A DNA stretch of 11,458 nt, from contig CANQEB010000059.1 of NCBI GenBank assembly GCA_947594085.1, positions 1 through 11,458 of the forward strand. Direction: 5' to 3'. This document shows positions 5,220-11,458 of the stretch, piece after piece. A model generated the notes under the pieces. That model was not told the origin of the DNA, ran no database searches, and saw only the letters and a list, made by a program, of their open reading frames with translations. Source of the DNA: an uncultured Lachnospiraceae bacterium (lineage in GTDB: Bacteria; Bacillota; Clostridia; Lachnospirales; Lachnospiraceae). Positions within the stretch are counted from its first letter, which is position 1. Each line of letters starts with the position of its first letter. A program made the position numbers and the translations under genes.

Positions 5220-6275
5220 TTATTCTTTCCAGTGAAGCAGTTCCTCGCGCAGGGTACTCAAAAGCTCACTCTCCGGCACCTTGCGGACAACCTCTCCCTT
5301 CTTGATCAGAAGTCCCTCTCCGATTCCTCCGGCAATGCCGATGTCGGCCTCCTTCGCTTCGCCCGGGCCATTCACGACACAGCCCATCACAGCCACCTTC
5401 AGATCGAGCGGGATATCCTCCACCATCTCTTCCACCTGGTTCGCCAGTCCGATCAGATCGATGCGCGTGCGCCCGCAGGTGGGGCAGGAAACGACCTCGA
5501 TCCCGCCCTTTCGCAGTCCGAGCGTGCGCAGGATCAGCTTCGCGGACTTTACCTCCTCGCGCGGGTCTCCGGTCAGCGAGACACGGATCGTATCGCCGAT
5601 CCCCTGTGAGAGGATCAGTCCCAGACCGATCGCCGACTTGATGTTCCCGGACAGCAACGTCCCTGCCTCCGTGATGCCGACATGCAGCGGATGAGTCGTC
5701 TTCTGAGCCAAGAGCTCATGCGCTTTTGCACACATCAGGACGTCCGAGGACTTGATGCTGATAACCAGATTATCGTAACCCATATCCTCGATCACAGTCG
5801 TCTGTCGCAACGCGCTCTCGACAATCCCCTCCGCCGTCACGCCGTGGTCGCGCTCGACGATCTCCTTCTCAAGCGAGCCACTGTTGACCCCGACGCGAAT
5901 CGGAATATTGTGCTCCTTGGCTGCGTCGACCACCGCACGCACACGCTCTGTGCTGCCGATATTCCCCGGATTGATACGGATCTTGTCCGCACCCGCCTCA
6001 ATCGCCGCGATCGCCAGCTTATAATCAAAATGGATATCTGCTACCAGTGGAATCGAAATGCGCTTTTTGATCTCAGCAAGCGCCTGTGCAGCTTCCATCG
6101 TCGGCACAGCGCAGCGAATAATGTCACAGCCCGCAGCCTCAAGCCTCTCGATCTGAGCGACGGTAGCCGCCACATCCTCTGTCCTCGTGTTTGTCATCGA
6201 CTGGATCAGGATTGGATTGCCACCCCCGATCACGCGGTCGCCGATCTTTACCACTTTCGTATGTTCCCGGTACAT
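5220..6275 (-). CDS. ispG: 4-hydroxy-3-methylbut-2-en-1-yl diphosphate synthase (flavodoxin), IspG/GcpE
   Basis: 351 residues, a normal length for the short bacterial form. The cytoplasmic iron-sulfur enzyme converts 2-C-methyl-D-erythritol 2,4-cyclodiphosphate to HMBPP, the penultimate step of the MEP isoprenoid pathway. The N-terminal TIM-barrel part shows GGGNPILIQSMTNT (17-30), PLVADIHFDYKLA (76-88) and KIRINPGNIG (98-107). The C-terminal part carries the three 4Fe-4S cysteines, Cys264 and Cys267 in SCPTCGRT and Cys299 in MGCVVNGPGEA, plus the catalytic Glu306. AGGA lies 7 bases before the ATG. It starts 107 bp after the ppk stop codon, in the same direction. A weak hairpin and AT-rich, promoter-like sequence in that gap leave open whether it is co-transcribed or has its own promoter. 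Confidence 0.98.
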   Translation of the reverse strand: MYREHTKVVKIGDRVIGGGNPILIQSMTNTRTEDVAATVAQIERLEAAGCDIIRCAVPTMEAAQALAEIKKRISIPLVADIHFDYKLAIAAIEAGADKIRINPGNIGSTERVRAVVDAAKEHNIPIRVGVNSGSLEKEIVERDHGVTAEGIVESALRQTTVIEDMGYDNLVISIKSSDVLMCAKAHELLAQKTTHPLHVGITEAGTLLSGNIKSAIGLGLILSQGIGDTIRVSLTGDPREEVKSAKLILRTLGLRKGGIEVVSCPTCGRTRIDLIGLANQVEEMVEDIPLDLKVAVMGCVVNGPGEAKEADIGIAGGIGEGLLIKKGEVVRKVPESELLSTLREELLHWKE

Positions 6276-6382
6276 TTTTGTTTCCTGCTTTCTATGTTTT
6301 CTTTATGTTCTTTCTCTGTATATTTTTTATGGTTCCAACCTTCATCAAAGGCTGTCTTCTCACACAGTCCATATGCCTTGCT

Positions 6383-8572
6383 TCAGTCTTCCGCCGGCTC
6401 TGCCGGGATGAACACGCGACTCCTTGTCTCCTCCGGCGCCGTCTGCGCTTGCTTCACCGCTTCCTCGCAGAAATAGTCCTGTGCACAGAGCAATGTCTTT
6501 CCCCGCTTATCGATTTTCTCGTAGCTGCCATCTGGCTGCATCACATGTGCCTTCACATTGTCCTCAAGCTGGATCTGCAGAATATGTCGCACTTTTTCGC
6601 GAATCTGGGGCGACTCTACCGGGAACAAGATCTCTACGCGCTTGTCGAGGTTGCGCGGCATCCAGTCCGCGCTCGCCATATAGAATTCCTCATCTCCGCC
6701 GTTGCGGAAGTAGAAAATACGTGCATGCTCTAAGAAGTTTCCAACGATGGAGCGCACTTGGATATGCTCGCTGATCTTAGGAACGCCAGCACGCAGACAG
6801 CAGATTCCCCGGATGATCAGGTCGATCTCCACGCCTGCCGCTGAAGCCTCATAGAGTGCCGCAATAATCTCCTTATCGCAGAGCGAATTCATCTTCGCAA
6901 CGATCTTCGCCGGCTCTCCCGCCTTCGCGTGGCGCGTCTCTCTCTGAATCAAGCGCATGAATGCATCGCGCATCCACAGCGGAGCGAGCACCAATCGATT
7001 CCAGTGCTTCGGCTCTGAGTATCCGGAAAGCATGTTGAACACTGCCGTCGCGTCCTCACCGATCGGTTCTGCGCATGTCATAATCCCACAGTCCGTGTAG
7101 AGCTTCGCCGTAGAATCATTATAATTCCCTGTGCCAAGATGCACATAGCGCCGGATTCCGTCCTCCTCGCGACGGACAACCAAAGTAATTTTGCTGTGCG
7201 TTTTTAACCCAAGCAGCCCGTAAATCACGTGGCAGCCCGCCTGCTCCAGCATTTTCGCCCAGAGAATATTGTTCTCCTCGTCAAAACGCGCTTTCAGCTC
7301 GACGAGCACCGTCACCTGCTTACCATTCTCGGCCGCCTGCGCAAGTGCCGCCACAATCGGTGAGTGACCACTGACGCGATACAAGGTCTGTTTGATCGCG
7401 AGCACGTCCGGATCCTTTGCCGCCTGTTTCACAAAGTTTACGACCGGCTCAAAAGTCATATACGGATGATGCAGCAGAATATCGCCTTTGCGGATCTGCG
7501 TAAAAATGTCTTCCTCATCATTCATGCCTGGCACACTCTGAGGCTTGTATGGTTCATAGCGATACCCATCCATTCCCTCTATACCATACAGTTTCATCAG
7601 AAATGTCAGATCCAGCGGCCCGCTGATCTTGTAGATATCCTCTTCCTTCACATTCAGCTCGGTCTTCAGGATCTTCAGAAGCTTCGGCTCCATCTTCTCC
7701 TCAATCTCCAGCCGGATTACCTCGCCCCACTGACGCTTTTTCAGCTTCTTCTCGATCTCCTTGAGCAGATCGGCCGCCTCGTCCTCATCGTACGCCAGGT
7801 CGGCATTGCGCATAATTCGATACGGGTGTGCACAGACCACATTGTAGTTCAAGAACAGTTTGTCGATATTGCGCTCGATAATCTCCTCGAGCAGGATCAC
7901 GCTGCGCTTTCCGTCCGCACCCTCCGGAAGCTGCACAATCCGCGGCAACACCGAAGGTACCTGTACCGTCGCGAACTCGGTCTTCGTCTTCCCCTTTGCG
8001 TTCTTTTCTTTCGTGTCCTTTTCTTTCGCGTCTTTCTCTTTCGTGTCCTTCTCATCCTTCTTCGAGATCAGGGCTCCGATGTTCAACGTCTTGTTTCGAA
8101 TCAGCGGAAACGGCCGCGCCGAGTCCATCGCCATCGGCGTCAAAACCGGATAGACATTCTCCTCGAAATATCGGTCCACAAACGCCTTCTGCTGCTTCGT
8201 CAGCTTCTCATGCTCCGTCACAAGCTCCAGCCCGCACTGCTTCATCAGCGGGAGCAAGGAGCGATTGTAGGTGCTGTACTGCTGCGCCACCAGCTCGTGC
8301 GCCTGCACTGCGATCGCGGCAAGCTGCTCCTGCGGCGTCATCCCCGCAATATCTTTCTTCGTATACTTCGCGTGTACCATGTCCTTCAGCGACGCGACGC
8401 GAATCATAAAGAATTCGTCCAGATTGGAGGAAGTGATACTCAAAAATTTTAACCGCTCCAGCATCGGGAGACTCTTGTCCCGCGCCTCTGAGAGCACCCT
8501 GCTGTTGAACCCGAGCCAGCTGCATTCTCTGTTGATATAATACTCCGGCTTCTCAAAATCGATCGTCGCCAT
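6383..8572 (-). CDS. ppk1: Polyphosphate kinase PPK1
   Basis: 729 residues, longer than the typical length near 690. It reversibly moves the gamma-phosphate of ATP onto polyphosphate chains. N-terminal domain: NRECSWLGFNSRVL (14-27) and SSNLDEFFMIRVA (48-60). Head domain: YPVLTPMAMD (141-150) and PFPLIRNKTLNIG (154-166). C-terminal PLD-like domains: ELKARFDEENNI (425-436), LKTHSK with His459, YVHLGTGNYND (476-486) and FLEHARIFYFRNGG with His616. The spacing of 157 residues between His459 and His616 equals that of the catalytic pair known from the E. coli enzyme (His435, His592). The extra length is mainly a Lys/Glu/Asp-rich insert at 171-197, listed separately. GGAG lies 8 bases before the ATG. 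The gene begins 63 bp after the ppx-like stop, so the two are very likely one operon. Confidence 0.97.
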   Translation of the reverse strand: MATIDFEKPEYYINRECSWLGFNSRVLSEARDKSLPMLERLKFLSITSSNLDEFFMIRVASLKDMVHAKYTKKDIAGMTPQEQLAAIAVQAHELVAQQYSTYNRSLLPLMKQCGLELVTEHEKLTKQQKAFVDRYFEENVYPVLTPMAMDSARPFPLIRNKTLNIGALISKKDEKDTKEKDAKEKDTKEKNAKGKTKTEFATVQVPSVLPRIVQLPEGADGKRSVILLEEIIERNIDKLFLNYNVVCAHPYRIMRNADLAYDEDEAADLLKEIEKKLKKRQWGEVIRLEIEEKMEPKLLKILKTELNVKEEDIYKISGPLDLTFLMKLYGIEGMDGYRYEPYKPQSVPGMNDEEDIFTQIRKGDILLHHPYMTFEPVVNFVKQAAKDPDVLAIKQTLYRVSGHSPIVAALAQAAENGKQVTVLVELKARFDEENNILWAKMLEQAGCHVIYGLLGLKTHSKITLVVRREEDGIRRYVHLGTGNYNDSTAKLYTDCGIMTCAEPIGEDATAVFNMLSGYSEPKHWNRLVLAPLWMRDAFMRLIQRETRHAKAGEPAKIVAKMNSLCDKEIIAALYEASAAGVEIDLIIRGICCLRAGVPKISEHIQVRSIVGNFLEHARIFYFRNGGDEEFYMASADWMPRNLDKRVEILFPVESPQIREKVRHILQIQLEDNVKAHVMQPDGSYEKIDKRGKTLLCAQDYFCEEAVKQAQTAPEETRSRVFIPAEPAED
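7991..8050 (-). repeat. 4 x 15-bp tandem repeat inside ppk1
   Basis: Four consecutive 15-bp units encode KDTKE, KDAKE, KDTKE and KNAKG (residues 175-194), embedded in a longer charged stretch (171-197). The insert lies in the head domain, right after the strand NIGALIS and before TEFATVQVP, so it is probably a surface loop. As the period is a multiple of three, changes in copy number would keep the frame. Confidence 0.9.
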
Positions 8573-8635
8573 GTTCCTTTCTCCTTTTTGCTATTTTCTT
8601 TCTTCGTGTTTAGCTCACTAGGCCCGACTACAGCC

Positions 8636-10180
8636 TTAAAGCTGCTTCCTCTGCTTGAACACCGGATGCACATTGAACACTTCCTCGAAGAACTCCGCCT
8701 TCTCGTTGAACGTCCCGATCTCGAGCGACAGATCCTCCTGGCTCGCGACCGTAATCTTCAACTCATGCTCTTTGAGCGTCACCACTGCGTTTTTGCACTT
8801 CTGCCGGTGCGTGCGGTCGAGCGCGTTCACCATGCGCAGAATCGCGGTCAGCTTCGCCACCGACATATATTCGTTCCGGCTGATACCCGTCCGAACCGAG
8901 AGCTCATCGTAATAGATGAAACGGCTCGTGTTGAACTTCACCGTGTAGGCGATCATCTCGCGCTCCACGTCGGACAGGCCGATGATCTCCGTCGCCATGA
9001 TGATGTTGTAGGCGCACTCGGAGACGTCCTCGAGGCTGATGAATTTCCCGCAGTTGTGCAGGATCACGGAAATCTGCAAAAGCAGCCTCTCCCGCTTACC
9101 CATCCCGTGGATCTTCTTCATGCGGTCGAACACCTGCAGCGCCAGCTCCTCGAGATTGCGGATATGCGCCTGGCTGCACTTGTAGCGCTTCGAGATGCTG
9201 CGGGCTGACGCAAGAATATCCTCCTCGAAGCTGTGCGTGCTCTTGATAAATTGATTCTTCAAAGCATAGTCATAGGCCAGCCCATCGCATAGGCTGTAGT
9301 CCGGCACCCAAAGCGTCTCCGCACCGAAGTCGCTCAACATGCACTTGCAGAAAATCGCGGACGGAACGATCCCGGCCGCCTGCTCCGAGGAAATCTCGAA
9401 GCGCTCCGCGATCTCCTCCGGGTTCATCGCGATGATCCGGTCGTAGACCGTCTGGAACTGCTCCTGCGTCACGGAGGTAATCTTCCGGTTCTGCTGTTCG
9501 TACTGGCGCGTCAGCTCCGTGAGCCCGCCGCCGATGACGATCAGATTTCTGATCTGGCGATCCTTCTGGTACAGCTTCCCGAAACCCGCGAGCTCATGCC
9601 CAAGGATCTCGATCACCATCTTCTCGAAATGTGCGCGATTCTTCATGAGCGGCGCGAGGCGCTCTCTGGTCGTCACGCTTCCCACGCGGACATTCTGCGT
9701 TGTAATCAGCCTGTCCTTGTCGAACAGCGAAATCTGCAGGCTGTCGCCGCCGATGTCGACGATCGCCGCCGGATTCTGGATGATCTGCTCGAACTCCGCA
9801 GTAACCGACGCGATTGACTTGTAGTCGACAAAGCGCTGCTCAGAATTGCTCAGCACGTCAATCTTCAGTCCTGTCTGCTTTTCAATGTAATCCCGCATGA
9901 TCAGCATATTCCTCGACTCACGGAACGCGCTGGTCGCGCAGGCCTTGTAATCTGTCACCCTGTAGCTCTGCATCGTGCGCCTGAAATCGTTCAGCACCTC
10001 GCAGAGATCCTCGATCTTCGCGCTGCTGATATGCCCCATGCTGTACGCGTCCAGACCGATGTTCAGCCTGGCATTGACGCACTCGATCTCCTTCATCGGC
10101 TTCCGGCCGCCAAACTCAAAAATCTTCATTTCCGTCACGGTCGACCCGATCGCGATCGCCGCAAACATTTTAATGCTCAT
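8636..10180 (-). CDS. Ppx/GppA-family phosphatase-like protein with degenerate HD-like domain
   Basis: 514 residues. The family hydrolyses polyphosphate or pppGpp, using an actin-like ATPase fold. Seen: first phosphate motif as AIAIGSTVTEM (8-18), the CATSAFRES segment (81-89), LSNSEQR with Glu114 aligned to the usual catalytic Glu, VDIGGDSLQIS (141-151) and VIGGGLTELTR (215-225). A C-terminal helical HD-like domain spans about 315-460, then a short tail. Oddities: the usual DIGS/DLGS Asp is Ala10, and the HD pair is His375-Asn376, with Cys389 where a His is common in relatives. Activity is therefore uncertain. Start ATG 10180 has AAGGA 6 bases upstream, the last of several such motifs in a repeat; Met5 is an alternative. 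It is followed 63 bp later by ppk1, so a role in polyphosphate or (p)ppGpp balance is likely, possibly regulatory. Confidence 0.9.
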   Translation of the reverse strand: MSIKMFAAIAIGSTVTEMKIFEFGGRKPMKEIECVNARLNIGLDAYSMGHISSAKIEDLCEVLNDFRRTMQSYRVTDYKACATSAFRESRNMLIMRDYIEKQTGLKIDVLSNSEQRFVDYKSIASVTAEFEQIIQNPAAIVDIGGDSLQISLFDKDRLITTQNVRVGSVTTRERLAPLMKNRAHFEKMVIEILGHELAGFGKLYQKDRQIRNLIVIGGGLTELTRQYEQQNRKITSVTQEQFQTVYDRIIAMNPEEIAERFEISSEQAAGIVPSAIFCKCMLSDFGAETLWVPDYSLCDGLAYDYALKNQFIKSTHSFEEDILASARSISKRYKCSQAHIRNLEELALQVFDRMKKIHGMGKRERLLLQISVILHNCGKFISLEDVSECAYNIIMATEIIGLSDVEREMIAYTVKFNTSRFIYYDELSVRTGISRNEYMSVAKLTAILRMVNALDRTHRQKCKNAVVTLKEHELKITVASQEDLSLEIGTFNEKAEFFEEVFNVHPVFKQRKQL

Positions 10181-10183
10181 GAC

Positions 10184-10244
10184 TTATCCTTTCCTTATCC
10201 TTTCCTTATCCTTTCCTTATCCTTTCCCTTTCCTTATCCTTTCC
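10184..10244. repeat. 11-bp tandem repeat in the leader of the ppx-like gene
   Basis: TTATCCTTTCC occurs four times head to tail (10184-10194, 10195-10205, 10206-10216, 10217-10227). After a 6-base CTTTCC piece, a fifth copy follows (10234-10244). On the coding (minus) strand the unit is GGAAAGGATAA, so every copy offers AAGGA, a Shine-Dalgarno-like motif; the last one serves the start codon at 10180. Confidence 0.95.
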
Positions 10245-10417
10245 CTTGCCTTTCTTTTGCCTGCTGCAAAATCACAGCTATTGCCTTCCTGCCCTCTTCT
10301 CTCATCTATCCAGGCCGCCGGACAAAAACCAGCCAATGTTCTTCGTCTGCTATATTGCCTGCTCCTTCCCTTGCCCGAACTGGTAAGCAGAATGAATTTC
10401 TTTGTTCGCCATATGGA
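10245..10417 (-). other. Intergenic stretch between the DUF815 gene and the ppx-like leader repeat
   Basis: No convincing gene, promoter or terminator was found here. Two tiny minus-strand frames exist: 10350-10412 (20 codons, no ribosome binding site) and 10234-10305 (23 codons, stop codon within the 11-bp repeat, no clear binding site). The coding strand is purine-rich towards the ppx-like gene. With the repeat, this makes a 237-bp gap, long for a tightly coupled operon. Confidence 0.4.
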
Positions 10418-11458
10418 TTATTCTTTTACCTGCCCGAGCAGATAATCAATGAACTGCTGCGCCGTCCGACCCGAAAGCCCGCCGTGGCTCAGCTCCCACT
10501 TGTTCGCCTCCAGGAGCAGCTCCTCCTCCGGCATCGTCACGCCGTAGCGCGAAGCCAGCGTCCGCACGATATTCTGAAATTCCTTCTTGTTCGGCGCGCC
10601 GAAATAGATTGTGACGCCGAAACGCGAGACGAGCGACATCTTCTCCTGCAGCGTATCGTTGCGGTGGATGTCTCCGTCCTGCTCCTCCCAGTTGTCGCTG
10701 AAGCGCTCGCGGATCAGGTTGCGGCGGTTGGACGTCGCGTAAATCAGGACATTCTCCGGCTTTCGCTCCAGCCCGCCCTCGATCACGGCCTTCAGATATT
10801 TGTACTCGATCTCAAACTCCTCGAACGAGAGGTCGTCCATGTAGATGATAAACTTATAATTGCGGTTCTTGATCTGCGCGATTATCTCGTTCAGATCCTG
10901 GAACTGATGCTTGTAGATCTCGATGATGCGCAGCCCCTGGTCGTAATAGCGGTTCAAAATCGCCTTGATGCTCGAGGATTTCCCCGTCCCGGCGTCGCCG
11001 AACAACAGGCAGTTGTTCGCCCTCCTGCCCTGCACGAACGCCTCCGTATTGTCGATGAGCTTCTGCTTTGGAATCTCGTATCCGACCAGATCGTCCAGAT
11101 TCACATGCGCGATGTTCGTGATCGGGCAGATCTGCACGCCCGAGTCGCCATGCACGACGCGGAACGCCTTGTGCAGCCCGAGCTTGCCGACGCCGAACTC
11201 CCGGTAGAAACGGATCATGTACTGCGTGAACTCCTCGACGTCCCGCGCGCCCGCCAACTGCAAAGACAGCTCGCTGATGCGATCCCGGATGCGGCAGTTG
11301 AACACGCGGCTCGCCACACCCGCCCTCCGGTAACTCAATATCTCTTCAAAAAATCCGGCCTGCAGCGTCCGCTCCAGCTCGGAAAAATCATAGGCGAACA
11401 GCTCCCGGAAGATCGCGAAGTCGTGCCGCGCCAGCTCCAACAGGCTCCCCTCCGTGAT
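10418..11458 (-). CDS. AAA+ ATPase of the DUF815 family (partial, N-terminus beyond right edge)
   Basis: The frame is open to the right edge; 346 codons are visible and the true start is probably outside, as relatives are longer at the N-terminus. A TTG at 11440-11438 could act as a start but is simply an internal Leu if the frame continues. Seen, counting from the edge: a helical N-terminal part, then LVGYEIPKQKLIDNTEAFVQG (within 124-144), Walker A GDAGTGKS (154-161), Walker B FIIYMDD (203-209), sensor-1 ATSN (241-244) and a C-terminal lid segment ending HGGLSGRTAQQFIDYL. The family is a widespread but poorly understood group of cytoplasmic AAA+ ATPases, perhaps remodelling or chaperone-like. 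It sits upstream of and in line with the ppx-like and ppk1 genes, with a 237-bp gap, so co-transcription is possible but not shown. Confidence 0.92.
   Translation of the reverse strand: MTEGSLLELARHDFAIFRELFAYDFSELERTLQAGFFEEILSYRRAGVASRVFNCRIRDRISELSLQLAGARDVEEFTQYMIRFYREFGVGKLGLHKAFRVVHGDSGVQICPITNIAHVNLDDLVGYEIPKQKLIDNTEAFVQGRRANNCLLFGDAGTGKSSSIKAILNRYYDQGLRIIEIYKHQFQDLNEIIAQIKNRNYKFIIYMDDLSFEEFEIEYKYLKAVIEGGLERKPENVLIYATSNRRNLIRERFSDNWEEQDGDIHRNDTLQEKMSLVSRFGVTIYFGAPNKKEFQNIVRTLASRYGVTMPEEELLLEANKWELSHGGLSGRTAQQFIDYLLGQVKE

Noticed and set aside
5682..6476. 264-codon plus-strand frame opposite ispG
   Set aside because: Shadow frame: ispG has all catalytic motifs on the minus strand, and this frame crosses a gene boundary without a ribosome binding site.
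7364..8452. 362-codon plus-strand frame opposite ppk1
   Set aside because: Composition (Leu, Arg and His rich) is that of an antisense shadow of a GC-biased gene, and ppk1 on the other strand is unambiguous.
10234..10412. Two tiny minus-strand frames (10350-10412 and 10234-10305) as leader peptides of the ppx-like gene
   Set aside because: Neither has a credible ribosome binding site or recognisable sequence; kept only as a note in the intergenic entry.

Overview
The window reads as a chromosomal segment of a Bacillota (Clostridia) genome, most likely Lachnospiraceae or a close relative. This is inferred from strong GGAGG-type ribosome binding sites, sigma-A-type promoters, an IspG of the short bacterial type, a DUF815 ATPase beside a Ppx/GppA protein and PPK1, and a NarL/DesK-type two-component system divergent from an ABC-2-type ATPase. 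No phage, IS, integrase, CRISPR, rRNA or tRNA sequence was seen. The exact genus cannot be fixed from sequence alone.

Layout, left to right. (1) 1-718, minus: ATPase of an ABC exporter, cut by the left edge. (2) 719-915: divergent control region with two short perfect palindromes flanking a plausible promoter. (3) 916-2694, plus: membrane histidine kinase and NarL-type response regulator. These probably sense an envelope stress or inhibitor and control the divergent ABC gene, themselves, or both. (4) 2695-2939: intergenic stretch with a 62-bp imperfect tandem duplication, then a near-consensus promoter whose -10 box lies in a perfect 20-bp tandem duplication. (5) 2940-4859, plus: membrane-anchored beta-propeller protein of unknown function, whose cytoplasmic head carries a duplicated 22-residue unit. 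(6) 4860-5219: no protein gene. The minus strand holds what looks like a stand-alone structured RNA gene: consensus promoter, a closed multi-helix domain, a long rod-like terminator hairpin and a U6 tract. (7) 5220-11458, minus: ispG, ppk1, a Ppx/GppA-family gene and a DUF815 AAA+ ATPase gene, the last cut by the right edge. All four run right to left.

How the genes may work together. PPK1 makes polyphosphate, and the Ppx/GppA protein would normally hydrolyse polyphosphate or (p)ppGpp. This copy lacks the usual Asp in its first phosphate-binding motif and has HN instead of HD in its C-terminal HD-like domain, so it may be a regulator or an altered enzyme. IspG is the MEP-pathway iron-sulfur enzyme and is probably linked only by position.

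The strongest candidate for something undescribed is the roughly 207-nt RNA at 4903-5109 (minus). The G-U pairs in five of its helices would become C/A mismatches on the opposite strand, so the structure makes sense only as a minus-strand transcript. A second theme is the number of short tandem duplications in and around these genes: 62 bp, 20 bp, 66 bp, 4 x 15 bp inside ppk, and 5 copies of 11 bp in the ppx leader. Several sit exactly where they could tune expression.
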